Assembly (NCBI GenBank): GCA_902801755.1
Contig: CADCJM010000003.1
Coordinates: forward strand, 1-60,192
Source: Oscillospiraceae bacterium
Lineage (GTDB): Bacteria > Bacillota > Clostridia > Saccharofermentanales > Saccharofermentanaceae
Length of the DNA stretch: 60,192 bases
Reading direction: 5' to 3'
A model generated the notes under the pieces. It ran no database searches and had not been told where the DNA came from. It saw only the letters and a list, made by a program, of their open reading frames with translations. Of the stretch, positions 51,500 through 60,192 are shown piece by piece. Within the stretch, counting starts at the first letter, position 1, and each line of letters starts with the position of its first letter. The position numbers and the translations under genes are program-made.

Positions 51500-52433
51500 G
51501 TGCGTAAAGCCTCTCGATCCTCATCACTGTCGCGCCGTTTTCCACAGAGGGGAAAACTACTGCGATAAGTTTATCTTCTGAAGTTGCCCTGTAATAAATC
51601 CGCTCTCCGCCTTCAGGCTTAACATCAAGGGGGAACGCGATCTTTCTTCCGAACTTGATGTCTTTTGTCTGCTTCGGATCGAGCTTTATCTCAGGCAGGA
51701 AGGTAATTGTCTCAGAAGCATCTCTTACAAATGAGAAGTCGCCTGCTTCGGCCATCTTCTCAAGTTCGTCCGGCGTATAGGCATCCTTAACATTGAACTG
51801 TCCGTTGACTGTTCTTCTCAAAGATTCAGCATAAGCGCCAAAGCCTGTGATATCCCCTAAGTCAGAGCAGATCGTTCTTATATATGTTCCCTTGGAGCAC
51901 ATGCAGTCAAAATCTATTGCAAAGCTCTTTTCAGTCTTCTCTATGCCGGTTATATCAAGCGAATAGATGGTTATCTGAGCAGGCTTAAGATCCGGCATCT
52001 CGCCTTTTCTCGCAAGCTCATAAGCCTTTACGCCATCGATCTTTTTTGCTGAATATGCGGGCGGGAGCTGCTCTTTGGTCTCCTTAACTTTTGCTGCCGC
52101 ATCGAAGATCATTTTGTAGTCTGTCTTTTCGAGCTGTTCTAAGACTTCAGATGAAGGATAGTTTTCAGATATTATCTCACCTGTCTTGTCCATCGTATCC
52201 GTCGCCGCGCCGAAAATGCACCTGCAGGAATACCCCTTGTCAAAGCCTTCGCAGAACCTTAAGAACTTTAAGCCCTTGCCCACGAACACGGGAAGAAGAC
52301 CCGTTGCAAACGGATCCAAAGTGCCAAGATGCCCTACTTTGCGTGTGCCGAGGAGTTTACCGACAAAGCGGTCAGTCTTAAAGGATGTCCATCCTTCAGG
52401 CTTATCTACAAGGATGAATCCGTCTTGAATCAT
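51492..52433 (-). CDS. truB: tRNA pseudouridine55 synthase TruB
   Basis: A 313-residue pseudouridine synthase. KVGHLGTLDPFATGLLPV carries the catalytic Asp of the TruB GTLDPxAxG motif. PPAYSAKKIDGVKAYELARKG and CSKGTYIRTICSDLG follow, as in TruB. It isomerises U55 in tRNAs. The ATG overlaps the end of the broken nrnA by four bases (ATGA). Confidence 0.95.
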   Translation of the reverse strand: MIQDGFILVDKPEGWTSFKTDRFVGKLLGTRKVGHLGTLDPFATGLLPVFVGKGLKFLRFCEGFDKGYSCRCIFGAATDTMDKTGEIISENYPSSEVLEQLEKTDYKMIFDAAAKVKETKEQLPPAYSAKKIDGVKAYELARKGEMPDLKPAQITIYSLDITGIEKTEKSFAIDFDCMCSKGTYIRTICSDLGDITGFGAYAESLRRTVNGQFNVKDAYTPDELEKMAEAGDFSFVRDASETITFLPEIKLDPKQTKDIKFGRKIAFPLDVKPEGGERIYYRATSEDKLIAVVFPSVENGATVMRIERLYAHD

Positions 52434-53420
52434 AAGGTGGCCTGAACCCTCTTAATTACTTCTTCCGCGAGCTCATTGATGTCGCCCGATGCGTTAAAGC
52501 CGGCAGCTCTTAGGTGTCCGCCGCCGCCAAAGCCGGCAGCAAATGCACTGCAGTCGAAATATTCCTGAGATCTGACATTTCCCCTGATCTCGCCGTTTTC
52601 GAGTCCTCTTAATACAATAGCAAGCTCAACGCCGTCGATGTCACGCATTGCAGATACAACATCATCAACTCCGTCAGGACCTGCGCCGACTTCTACAAAC
52701 TGAGAGTAAGGAACGACTGTCAGCGCGAACTTGTCATCACAAAAGAAACGGACCTGGATTGCCGCCAAGATCTATGAGCGCGCCTGCGGTCTCAAGTGTC
52801 TCGGGACGTGTATTTGTAAATGTGAATCTTCCGGTATCGGTAACGATTCCGGCAAGAACTGCTTTCGCGGCATTGGGAGCAAGGACTTCGCTTACGTCCC
52901 TGCCTGTGATGTCAGCGATCTGAAGAGCGACGTAGTAGACCATCTCACTTGCAGATGAACTGTCCGGATCGATCCACATACTATCAGACCTTGTCGTTAC
53001 GGAAGCATGGTGATCGATAACGAGCTTGGTGTCTACCGAATCGAATATCTCACCGCTGATTCCCATTCTCGAACTGTCCGAAATATCGGTCGCGATAACC
53101 GCGCCGACCTTCCTGCCGCCTATCGTCTTGTTTTTCTGAAATTCTGCGGCTTCCGGAGTATCTCCGTCAGGACGGAAAAGATACTCGCTGATGCCTAAAA
53201 ATTCCATGTTCTCAGGCAAAGCTTCGGGAATAGCTACATAAGCTTCTGCCCCCAAAGACCTGATAATGCTGACGATGCCGGTGCTGGATCCAACACAGTC
53301 ACCGTCAACGCTTCTATGCGGGAAGACAAGGGCGAGCTCATTGCCCGCCTTGAGCTTCTCTATAACGCTTAAGATGTTCATAGCAGTTCTTCTGCTGTCT
53401 TCCTTATAGCGTTCTCTCAT
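52430..53420 (-). pseudogene. nrnA: Interrupted DHH-DHHA1 phosphoesterase (NrnA-like)
   Basis: Two overlapping frames encode one DHH phosphoesterase. The first (53420-52737) has the DHH domain with FPHRSVDGDCVGS (DxD site) and VIDHHAS, and ends after LIDLGGNPGPFLL at a TGA. The second (to 52430, one base forward) has CDDKFALTVVPYSQF and the DHHA1 GGGG motif FGGGGHLRAAG. Compared with typical NrnA, about 20-30 residues are missing at the junction near 52750. NrnA degrades short RNAs and pAp. The intact frames on both sides and the position between rbfA and truB support recent disruption or an assembly error. Confidence 0.75.
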
Positions 53421-53456
53421 AAATACTCCGTTCTAAACAGTCTTAACAGCAGAAGA

Positions 53457-53870
53457 TCACTCCTCTGCCTGACTGTCATCAGACTTGCCTTCTCTTTCTT
53501 CTCTGGCAAGTCTCCTTGCTTCATCTTCCTTGATCGTTTTCTCGATCAAAGCTTCCATCCTTAACGCATCGTTAAGAGTGTTATCGAGCTTGAAGCTGAA
53601 TTCCGGAGCAACTCTCAAGTTGATCTCCTGTACGGTCTCGTAACGGATGAAACCTTTAGCATGCTCGATGGCTTCCATCGCTTCCTTCTGTGTTTTCTCG
53701 TCGCCATAGACGGAGATAAAGACAGTGGCATGCGACAGATCTCTGCTCATCTTAACGGACGTAACAGATGTAAGCAAAGGAACTCTGGGATCCTTTAACT
53801 TGGTTGAGATAATCGTGGAGATGATCTTCTGGATCTCATCTCCAACTATCTCAGGTCTTCTGTTTTTCAT
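53457..53870 (-). CDS. rbfA: 30S ribosome-binding factor RbfA
   Basis: A 137-residue KH-like protein: RPEIVGDEIQKIISTIISTKLKDPRV, then SVTSVKMSRDLSHATVFISVYG and VQEINLRVAPEFSFKLDNTLND, the conserved RbfA blocks. It binds the 30S subunit during late maturation. It starts one base after the infB stop; a charged C-terminal tail follows the domain. Confidence 0.95.
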   Translation of the reverse strand: MKNRRPEIVGDEIQKIISTIISTKLKDPRVPLLTSVTSVKMSRDLSHATVFISVYGDEKTQKEAMEAIEHAKGFIRYETVQEINLRVAPEFSFKLDNTLNDALRMEALIEKTIKEDEARRLAREEREGKSDDSQAEE

Positions 53871-53871
53871 A

Positions 53872-56736
53872 TCAGTCCCTCTTTACTTCGATGTTGCCGA
53901 AAGCTTCGATAACATCGCCGATCTTAATGTCGTTATACTTCTCGACAGTAAGACCGCACTCGTGTCCGGACAATACTTCCTTAACGGAATCCTTCTCGTG
54001 CTGCAGTGAGCCAAGAACGCCTGTGTATACAACAACGTCGTCTCTGATGACTCTGACATTGGAAGCTCTTAAGATCTTACCGTCAGTAACATAGCAGCCT
54101 CCGATAGTACCGATACCGCTGACCTTGAAGAGCTGTCTGACTTCCGCATGACCCCAGATGACTTCTTCGATCTTGGGTGCAAGCATACCCTTCATAGCGT
54201 TCTCGACATCTTCGATCGCGTTATAGATGACGCTGTAAAGTCTGATGTCTACGCCGGTCTCTTTTGCCTTGTCGATGATCATCTGTGAAGGTCTTACGTT
54301 GAAGCCGATGATGATAGCGTTGGATACGTCAGCAAGTACGATATCTGATTCATTGATCGCACCGACCGCACCGTGGATAACGTTGATCTTAACTTCTTCG
54401 TTTGAAAGCTTTTCAAGTGACTGCTGAACGGCTTCGACGGAACCCTGGACGTCAGCCTTGATGATGATATTGAGATCCTTAACATCGCCTGCTGCCATCT
54501 GGGCTGCGAGTGTATCAAGGCTCATCTTGGATGATCTGTGGAGCTGCTCTTCTCTCTGCTTGATCTTACGCTTTTCAACGAGCTGTCTTGCTGTCTTATC
54601 ATCTGATACAGCGTAAAGGATCTCGCCGGCCTGAGGAACCTCAGGAAGACCTAAGATCTCGACAGGGATTGACGGACCTGCCTTCTTGATCGGAGCGCCC
54701 TTATCATCGTACATTGCTCTTACATTGCCGAGGATAGGTCCGCAGACAACAGTATCGCCCTGTCTCAAAGTACCGCGCTGGATAAGTACTGATGCAACGG
54801 GACCTCTGTTCTTATCGAGCTTAGCTTCGATAACGGCACCCTTAGCCTGACCCTTCGGATCGGCCTTAAGTTCCATGACGTCTGCTGTGAGCAGTACATT
54901 TTCGAGAAGGTCGTCGATACCTGTACCCTGCTTTGCGGAGATAGGTACCATGATTGTCTGGCCGCCCCATTCCTCGCATACGAGACCGTACTGTGTAAGC
55001 TCCTGCTTAACTCTGTCAGGATTTGCGCCCGGCTTATCGATCTTGTTGATAGCAACGATGATCTCTGTGTTTGCAGCCTTGGCGTGGTTGATAGCTTCGA
55101 TCGTCTGAGGCATTACACCGTCGTCCGCAGCTACAACGAGGATAGCAATATCAGTGAACTGCGCACCTCTTGCTCTCATCGTCGTGAACGCTTCGTGACC
55201 AGGGGTGTCGAGGAATGTGATCTGACGTCCCTTAAGTCTTACTGTGTAAGCACCGATCTTCTGTGTGATACCGCCGGCTTCGCCTTCAGTAACGTTGGAT
55301 GATCTGATCTTATCGAGGAGTGATGTTTTACCGTGGTCAACGTGACCCATAACAACGACAACCGGAGGTCTTGTCTCGAGGTTCTCCGGATTATCCTCAT
55401 CAGTAAAGAGAATATCTTCCTCTGTCTTCTCCTCTAAGAGTTCAGCGTTGATTCCGAAGCTGTCTGCAACAAGGCATGCTGTATCGAAATCGAGTTCCTG
55501 GTTGATCGTTGCCATAACGCCGAGCTTCATCAAAGCCATGATGATGTCAGAGCTCTTCTTGCCGATACCTTCAGCGAACTCCTTAACAGTAATGAAAGCA
55601 GGGATCTTGATCTCAGTGATTACCTGCTCAACAACAGCCTGCTGAGCCTCCTGCTTCTTTTTCTTCTTCTTGAATGAGAAATCATCATAATCACCGTCGC
55701 TGTTTACACGTCCAGTGAACTGCGATGTCCTTGACTGCTTTCTCTTATCGATATTGGCGTTCTTCTCGCCGTCTCTTCTGTCATTGTTGTTATGCTTCTT
55801 ATCAAAAGCACTCTTCTCAGCATAAGAAGATCTGCTCTTCTTAGCATCTTCGATAGGAGCCTCTGCTCTCGGCTTGGGTGCTCTCTTGAACTGCGGACGC
55901 TGGTTATCATCATCCTTGTCCTTATCAAAGCTTCCGCCGGCAGGTTTCTGGAAACCGCCGCCCTGCTTCTGGAAGCCGCCGCGGTTATTGTTGTAGCCAC
56001 CCTGGCCGCCTGATCTCATCGGACTCTTCTTGTCTCTGCCGGAATATGTAATTACCGTAGAGCTTCTGATCGTCTCACCTCTGGCAGGTACGTCAGGAAG
56101 CGAAATAACTGCTGAAGAGAGCCTCGGCTTAGGAGGTACCGGTGCTGCTTCAGGCTTCTTCTCTTCCTTGACAGGCTCGGGCTTAACCTCAGGCTTAGCC
56201 TCAGGCTTTGCTTCGACCTTAACTTCAGGCTTTTCTTCCTTAGCTTCAGGTGCCTTGGGAGCAGGCTCTTCTGCCTTCTTCTCGGGCTTTGCCTCAGCCT
56301 TGGGTGCCTTGGGAGCAGCCTTCTTTGCAGGCTTCTTCTCTTCTGCGGGAACTTCCTCAGCCTTAACCTCGGTCTCCTTCTTCTCAGTCTTCTTTGCAGA
56401 AGGCTTCTTTGCAGGAGCCTCAGCCTTTTCTGTCTTCTCTGCCTTCTCAGTCTTTGCAGCAGCCTTCTTTGCAGGCTTCTTTTCTTCAGCCGGCTTTTCT
56501 TCTGCTTTCTCTTCGGCAGGCTTCTTTGCAGCAGGCTTCTTAACAGGCTTTGCCTCTTCTGCGGGAGCAGGTGCGGGTGCAGGTGTCTCAACCTTAGCCT
56601 CAACTGCTGCCGGAGCTGCTGCTTCGGGTGCATCTTCTGTCTTCTTTTTATGGACTCTTCCGAGTCTCATCTTCTTACTGCCGGATACGCCTCCGACGGT
56701 TAAATCTTTCTTCTTATTATCGTTATCTTCACTCAT
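53872..56736 (-). CDS. infB: Translation initiation factor IF-2
   Basis: A 954-residue GTPase. The first about 370 residues are low-complexity Ala/Lys/Pro/Glu repeats, then an IF2N-like stretch ([22 protein letters not shown]), the G1 motif [10 protein letters not shown]3 DTPGHEAF and G4 NKIDKPG, and the C-terminal domains. It brings fMet-tRNA to the 30S subunit. The ATG is placed at 56736, where TGATG overlaps the upstream stop by one base, with AGGAGG before it. The N-terminal region is unusually long and repetitive. Confidence 0.95.
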   Translation of the reverse strand: MSEDNDNKKKDLTVGGVSGSKKMRLGRVHKKKTEDAPEAAAPAAVEAKVETPAPAPAPAEEAKPVKKPAAKKPAEEKAEEKPAEEKKPAKKAAAKTEKAEKTEKAEAPAKKPSAKKTEKKETEVKAEEVPAEEKKPAKKAAPKAPKAEAKPEKKAEEPAPKAPEAKEEKPEVKVEAKPEAKPEVKPEPVKEEKKPEAAPVPPKPRLSSAVISLPDVPARGETIRSSTVITYSGRDKKSPMRSGGQGGYNNNRGGFQKQGGGFQKPAGGSFDKDKDDDNQRPQFKRAPKPRAEAPIEDAKKSRSSYAEKSAFDKKHNNNDRRDGEKNANIDKRKQSRTSQFTGRVNSDGDYDDFSFKKKKKKQEAQQAVVEQVITEIKIPAFITVKEFAEGIGKKSSDIIMALMKLGVMATINQELDFDTACLVADSFGINAELLEEKTEEDILFTDEDNPENLETRPPVVVVMGHVDHGKTSLLDKIRSSNVTEGEAGGITQKIGAYTVRLKGRQITFLDTPGHEAFTTMRARGAQFTDIAILVVAADDGVMPQTIEAINHAKAANTEIIVAINKIDKPGANPDRVKQELTQYGLVCEEWGGQTIMVPISAKQGTGIDDLLENVLLTADVMELKADPKGQAKGAVIEAKLDKNRGPVASVLIQRGTLRQGDTVVCGPILGNVRAMYDDKGAPIKKAGPSIPVEILGLPEVPQAGEILYAVSDDKTARQLVEKRKIKQREEQLHRSSKMSLDTLAAQMAAGDVKDLNIIIKADVQGSVEAVQQSLEKLSNEEVKINVIHGAVGAINESDIVLADVSNAIIIGFNVRPSQMIIDKAKETGVDIRLYSVIYNAIEDVENAMKGMLAPKIEEVIWGHAEVRQLFKVSGIGTIGGCYVTDGKILRASNVRVIRDDVVVYTGVLGSLQHEKDSVKEVLSGHECGLTVEKYNDIKIGDVIEAFGNIEVKRD

Positions 56737-57068
56737 CAAGTGTCTTCCTCCTCGTTGATCTTCTCGAGTATGGCGGAAATTCCATCCGCAAAGCTTTTAT
56801 CAGTAATCGCCGCAACTGCTCTGGCGGGTTTGCCCAATGCATCTCCCAGTTCATCCGAACTTCCGAAACTGTAACAGGGGATCTCATCCGTACCGGTTAT
56901 GTTCCGCAAGACCTTATCCAAAGAATTGCCCGAAATATCTTTGGTGATTATCAGGAGCTTAACGTTTCCGGCGCGGACCGCTCCGGTCACAGCATCGCTT
57001 CCCGATACCGCCTTGCCTGCCCTCGCGGCAAGCCCGATCATTCCGTATGCTCTTTCCTTATCTGTCAT
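56736..57068 (-). CDS. ylxQ: L7Ae-like RNA-binding protein YlxQ
   Basis: A 110-residue protein of the L7Ae/L30e fold. [21 protein letters not shown] and [18 protein letters not shown] match the YlxQ family, which binds kink-turn RNA. It overlaps rnpM and infB by one base each, in the conserved nusA-rnpM-ylxQ-infB order. Confidence 0.85.
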   Translation of the reverse strand: MTDKERAYGMIGLAARAGKAVSGSDAVTGAVRAGNVKLLIITKDISGNSLDKVLRNITGTDEIPCYSFGSSDELGDALGKPARAVAAITDKSFADGISAILEKINEEEDT

Positions 57069-57343
57069 TACTCTTCCTTTATGCTCTCCAGAAGTGATTT
57101 GGCAAGCTCTTTGATCTCTTCGTCTGTCAAAGGCTTCTTAAGTCCCTTGGAAAGCTTTGCTGCCTTCTTAAGCTCAGCTGTTATGCATTCCTCATTACGG
57201 CAAAGGTAAGCGCCTCTTCCGGCGAGCTTGCCGGTGGGGTCATATGCGACATCGCCATCCGGTGTTACAACAACACGCAGGAGATCGCTCTTATCTCTTA
57301 CTGTTCTGCAGGATACACAACTTCTTTGCGGCTTTTTCTTCAT
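57068..57343 (-). CDS. rnpM: RNase P modulator RnpM (YlxR)
   Basis: A 91-residue protein. RSCVSCRTVRDKSDLLRVV, with the CxxC pair, and GRGAYLCRNEEC match the YlxR family. It has been reported to bind the RNase P RNA and inhibit its activity. It lies 21 bases after nusA and overlaps ylxQ by one base. Confidence 0.85.
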   Translation of the reverse strand: MKKKPQRSCVSCRTVRDKSDLLRVVVTPDGDVAYDPTGKLAGRGAYLCRNEECITAELKKAAKLSKGLKKPLTDEEIKELAKSLLESIKEE

Positions 57344-57364
57344 AATTTCTGATCGCTTTGCTTA

Positions 57365-58537
57365 TTACTCGTTCTTACCTGCTTCATCATCAACGACTGT
57401 AAAGTCATCGATAAGTGCCTTGGATGCTTCTACGCTCTCGTCAGACTCTTTCTTGATGTCGATCTTGAAACCTGTAAGTCTTGCAGCAAGACGTACGTTC
57501 TGGCCGCTCTTACCGATTGCAAGTGAGAACTGCTGGTCAGGTACGATAACCTTTGCATATCTCTCGACTTCACCATTTTCGTTTGTTGTGATCTCAGTAT
57601 CAACTCTGGAGACCTTTGCAGGCTGCAGAGCTTCGCTGATAAAGAGTGCGGGATCTTCCTTCCAGTCAACGATGTCGATCTTCTCTTCAGCAAGCTCGTT
57701 CATGATCTGCTGGACTCTCTGGCCTCTCTGGCCAACGCATGAACCCTTTGCATCGATATCGGGATCCTTGGAGTAAACAGCAACCTTTGTTCTGGAGCCT
57801 GCTTCTCTTGCAACGGATCTGATGACAACGTCGCCTGCTTTGATCTCAGGTACCTCGAGCTCGAAAAGCTTTGTAACGAGTCTTGCGTCTGTTCTGGAAA
57901 GAACAACGGAAGGTCTGCCGTTAGCTTCTTCAACGCCCATAACGAGGAACTTCATGATCCTGTCCTGATCGTAATGCTCGTTTCTGTTATTTCTGATCTG
58001 GCCGTCATGCTTAACGATAGCTTCAGCACGGCCGATGTTTACGTATACGTTTCTTGCGTCCTTACGAACGATCGTACCGGATGTGATCTCACCGATCTTG
58101 CCGGAGAACTCCTTTTCGATCTTTAAAGACTCAGCATCTCTGAGCTTCTGGTTGATCGCATTCTTTGCAGCGCTTGCAGCAAGGCGTCCTAAGTCTTCAA
58201 CGTCGATACCGATCTCGATCTCGTCTCCGACTTCAACATCCTCATAGCCAAGCTCTTTCGCATCTTCAATGGAAATCTCGTTTGCCTCGTCAACTACATC
58301 ATCAACGACCTCAGCGAGCTTATAAACGTAGATCTCGCCTGTCTCTCTGTCGATCTCGGCGCTTACGGACTTGATATCCTGCTTGTTGCCGCCGAACTCA
58401 CGTCTGTATGCTGCAACAAGACCGCTCTCGATCGCCTGGAAAACTTCCTCTTCGTCGATGTCTCTTTCTTCAGCGAGGAGCTTAACAAGACTTACTATTG
58501 TATCCTTGGGTTCCTCTTCATTCTTCTTTCTGGGCAT
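57365..58537 (-). CDS. nusA: Transcription termination/antitermination protein NusA
   Basis: A 390-residue protein: N-terminal polymerase-binding domain (VKLLAEERDIDEEEVFQAIE), an S1 domain (GEITSGTIVRKDARNVYVNIGRAEAIV), and KH1/KH2 with DPDIDAKGSCVGQRGQRVQ and QQFSLAIGKSGQNVRLAARL. Length fits a Gram-positive NusA without AR repeats. It stimulates termination at intrinsic sites, one of which lies in the leader of its own operon at 59045-59078. Confidence 0.95.
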   Translation of the reverse strand: MPRKKNEEEPKDTIVSLVKLLAEERDIDEEEVFQAIESGLVAAYRREFGGNKQDIKSVSAEIDRETGEIYVYKLAEVVDDVVDEANEISIEDAKELGYEDVEVGDEIEIGIDVEDLGRLAASAAKNAINQKLRDAESLKIEKEFSGKIGEITSGTIVRKDARNVYVNIGRAEAIVKHDGQIRNNRNEHYDQDRIMKFLVMGVEEANGRPSVVLSRTDARLVTKLFELEVPEIKAGDVVIRSVAREAGSRTKVAVYSKDPDIDAKGSCVGQRGQRVQQIMNELAEEKIDIVDWKEDPALFISEALQPAKVSRVDTEITTNENGEVERYAKVIVPDQQFSLAIGKSGQNVRLAARLTGFKIDIKKESDESVEASKALIDDFTVVDDEAGKNE

Positions 58538-58565
58538 TTTTATTTCCTCCTAACATTAATAAACT

Positions 58566-59030
58566 TTAAAAATCTATATGACGAACGGCCTTAGCGATAT
58601 CCTCTAATGCGAGTGTAACCTCTTGGCCGTTATCAAATACGAATGTTGCTTTGCCTTCTTCTGCGCCCTTGATAGCTGCAGTAAAGCTCTTCTTCCCTTC
58701 GACAGGCTGGTAAAGCGATACATCGACCTTCTCGCCTGCATATCTTACGTAATCCTTCTCAGTCTCCAGAGGTCTTGTAAGACCGGGTGAAGATACTTCG
58801 AAGAAATCAGGATCGATAGAAGATGATGCATCGATGATCGGATCTACTGCACGGCTTACAGTCTCGCAGTCGTCAATTCCGATGCCGCCTCTCTTATCGA
58901 TGTAGAGCGTCAGGACCATGCCTCTGGCCTCCTTGACATAGGAGCAGTCGACCAGGTCAAATCCCAGCTCAGTTACTACAGGTTCAGCAAGTTCGAATGC
59001 TTCCTGTGCCACCTTGGATCTTTTAGCCAT
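58566..59030 (-). CDS. rimP: Ribosome maturation factor RimP
   Basis: A 154-residue protein with the RimP pattern VVTELGFDLVDCSYVKEARGMVL, CETVSRAVDPIID and PDFFEVSSPGLTRPL, followed by an SH3-like C-terminal domain. It acts in early 30S maturation. The start at 59030 is preferred, with AAGGAG upstream; the longer frame to 59066 includes the leader hairpin and is not supported. It is the first gene of the nusA operon. Confidence 0.93.
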   Translation of the reverse strand: MAKRSKVAQEAFELAEPVVTELGFDLVDCSYVKEARGMVLTLYIDKRGGIGIDDCETVSRAVDPIIDASSSIDPDFFEVSSPGLTRPLETEKDYVRYAGEKVDVSLYQPVEGKKSFTAAIKGAEEGKATFVFDNGQEVTLALEDIAKAVRHIDF

Positions 59031-59044
59031 TTTTTCTCCTTCTA

Positions 59045-59078
59045 CAACAAAAAACGGACACGCCATCCGGCTGCCCGT
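59045..59078 (-). terminator. Leader intrinsic terminator of the rimP-nusA-infB operon
   Basis: ACGGGCA and TGTCCGT form a seven-pair stem (one G-U) with an internal GCC/GGC extension, followed by TTTTTTGTT. It lies between the promoter and the rimP start, so it can attenuate the whole operon. NusA autoregulation through a leader terminator is known for the Bacillus operon. Confidence 0.75.
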
Positions 59079-59107
59079 TCGATAAAACCTCTTTTATGAA
59101 CTGGGTT

Positions 59108-59136
59108 ATTCTATCATATTTAAAAGAATAGTGCAA
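59108..59136 (-). promoter_or_regulatory. Promoter of the rimP-nusA-infB operon
   Basis: TTGCAC (59131-59136) and TAGAAT (59108-59113) are separated by 17 bases on the minus strand. The transcript would start near 59101, giving a leader of about 70 bases that contains the hairpin. Confidence 0.75.
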
Positions 59137-59249
59137 ACCGAAAAATGTCCTCATTTTTTTACACTTTTATATTCATTTCGCGCTTCAAATACAGTAAAAT
59201 AAGTCTATCCAGATACACATGGAAATATGATCCCCAAAGGAGACATTCT

Positions 59250-59657
59250 ATGATTAAACTTATTGCAGGACCTAAGGGCACGGGCAAGACAGCTAAGCTC
59301 GTCGATGACATTAACGCAGTTGCAGCTTCTGACAGCAACGTCGTATGCCTTGAGAGAGGAAATAGATTAGACCAGCTTCTTAAGCCCACAGTCCGTCTTG
59401 TAAATATGAAGGAATACCCCATCGAAGGTTTTGACCAGGTTCTCGCATTCATCTGCGGTATCTGCTCCAAAGATTACGATCTTACACATATCTATGTTGA
59501 CGCAATCTGCAAAGTAGCTAATAACTACGATCCCGAAGGCCTTGGTGCTTTCCTTTTGAAGCTTGATGCATTCCTCAAGGACACACCCGTTGTTGCTACT
59601 ATCCTTTACAGCGGCGATGTTGAGAGCCTTCCCGAAGAAGCAAGAAAGTTCGCTTAA
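59250..59657 (+). CDS. Small P-loop protein, unknown
   Basis: A 135-residue protein starting MIKLIAGPKGTGKTAKLVDD, with Walker A GPKGTGKT at 7-14. A Walker B-like strand (DLTHIYVDAICKV) and a terminal VVATILYSGDVES follow, consistent with a small P-loop fold; no arginine finger or partner domain is visible. No named family is recognised. The ATG at 59250 has AAAGGAG 8 bases upstream. It is divergent from rimP and followed by a terminator. Confidence 0.75.
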   Translation: MIKLIAGPKGTGKTAKLVDDINAVAASDSNVVCLERGNRLDQLLKPTVRLVNMKEYPIEGFDQVLAFICGICSKDYDLTHIYVDAICKVANNYDPEGLGAFLLKLDAFLKDTPVVATILYSGDVESLPEEARKFA

Positions 59658-59678
59658 TACAATTTAATATCCGTAAAA

Positions 59679-59713
59679 CCTCCCGGGTCTCTGTTTGCAG
59701 GCCCGGGGTTTTA
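59679..59713 (+). terminator. Intrinsic terminator of the P-loop gene
   Basis: CCCGGGTC pairs with GGCCCGGG (one wobble, loop of about eight bases), followed by TTTTAAT on the plus strand. It separates the P-loop gene from mscL. Confidence 0.8.
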
Positions 59714-59743
59714 ATAACAATCCACATCAGGAGGGAGAAACAT

Positions 59744-60192
59744 ATGGGTTTAATATCAGAATTCAAGGAATTCGCACTCAAGGGTAATGTAGTTGACATG
59801 GCAATCGGTGTCATCATCGGTGCTGCGTTCAAGGACATCGTTACGTCTTTCACAGACAGCTTCATCAATCCTTTGATCGCTTCTGTCGGCGGCGCTGAGA
59901 TCGCAGGCGCGATCAGACTTCCGTGGGTAGACTATACAGGTCTCGACCCTGAGCAGATCGCAGCTCTTTCACTCAACTACGGTGCATTCATCACAGCTAT
60001 CATCAACTTCCTTATCATGGCTTTGATCCTCTTCTTCATGCTCAAGGCTATCAATACTCTTAAGGGTGGCGTTGGAAAGCTCGCAAAGAAGAAGAAGGGC
60101 GCTAAGGAAGAAGAACCTGCACCTGCACCCGAGCCTTCTGATGAAGTTAAACTCCTCACAGAGATCAAGGATCTCCTCAAGGCACAGAACAG
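59744..60192 (+). CDS. mscL: Large-conductance mechanosensitive channel MscL, partial
   Basis: At least 149 residues are visible and the window ends before a stop. MGLISEFKEFALKGNVVDMA and the first helix IGVIIGAAFKDIVTSF are the MscL signature. A second helix (FITAIINFLIMALILFFML) is followed by a basic cluster (GKLAKKKKGAKEEE) and a Pro/Ala linker leading to a C-terminal helix. It releases solutes under osmotic downshock. AGGAGGGAG precedes the ATG. Confidence 0.95.
   Translation, partial: MGLISEFKEFALKGNVVDMAIGVIIGAAFKDIVTSFTDSFINPLIASVGGAEIAGAIRLPWVDYTGLDPEQIAALSLNYGAFITAIINFLIMALILFFMLKAINTLKGGVGKLAKKKKGAKEEEPAPAPEPSDEVKLLTEIKDLLKAQN

Noticed and set aside
52735..52775. Programmed +1 frameshift in nrnA (CTT TTG TGA context resembles prfB slippage)
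   Set aside because: The slip alone would not restore the 20-30 residues missing at the junction, no upstream stimulatory SD is seen, and NrnA is not known to use frameshifting; deletion or error is simpler.
56030..56758. A 242-residue frame opposite infB
   Set aside because: It is Ser/Ala/Gly/Phe-rich because it is the complement of the Lys/Ala/Pro/Glu repeats of IF-2; there is no ribosome site and no family.

Overview
The window reads as a chromosomal segment of a Gram-positive, low-to-mid GC Clostridia-type bacterium (Bacillota). The evidence is the Bacillota order of the rimP-nusA-rnpM-ylxQ-infB-rbfA operon, a divIB rather than a classical ftsQ, a PASTA-tailed class B PBP, a complete yybP-ykoY manganese riboswitch before mntP, strong AGGAGG ribosome sites and many short-spaced, translationally coupled operons. 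MurE carries the DNPR motif, which points to meso-diaminopimelate peptidoglycan. The species cannot be named from the sequence alone; an uncultured gut or rumen member of the Clostridia is a guess.

Layout. 1-14.1 kb is accessory and metabolic: a histidine phosphatase cut by the window edge, an orphan membrane sensor, a six-gene operon (ABC exporter, GNAT, HAD, Nudix, small-molecule kinase, radical SAM), a forward-strand pair of tandem paralogous membrane proteins, a lipoprotein/P-loop/esterase group, and a WYL regulator-RidA-YjbR-DUF3795 operon. 14.2-18.4 kb holds tRNA-Ser(CGA), a DJ-1 protein, riboswitch-controlled mntP, two copies of a dispersed inverted-repeat element, and an XRE-cupin regulator beside an acyl-CoA synthetase. 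18.4-25.1 kb carries hemW coupled to an ATPase/TOPRIM-like pair that resembles an anti-phage module, then a lipoprotein-ABC-FtsX-FtsX exporter operon.

25.2-34 kb is housekeeping: a two-component system heading an operon with nth, recG, rsmD, coaD and a conserved coiled-coil gene, then nrdR and ftsZ. 34-45.6 kb is a rearranged division and cell-wall (dcw) cluster: mraZ, rsmH, an FtsL-like gene, PBP, murE, murF, ftsW, murG, divIB. mraY, murD, murC and ftsA are absent from it. 45.6-46.2 kb is a noncoding stretch with a 64-65 bp degenerate tandem repeat. 46.2-50.5 kb is lgt-rodA followed by a fused GH32 sucrose-phosphate hydrolase/PfkB fructokinase. 50.5-59.1 kb is ribF-truB-(broken nrnA)-rbfA-infB-ylxQ-rnpM-nusA-rimP with a leader attenuator. 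The right edge has a small P-loop protein and a partial mscL on the forward strand.

The most notable items are the single-chain GH32-fructokinase placed behind rodA, the ATPase/TOPRIM pair translationally coupled to hemW, an FtsL-position protein with no visible membrane helix, the frameshifted nrnA inside the infB-truB operon, and the two unrelated noncoding repeat families.
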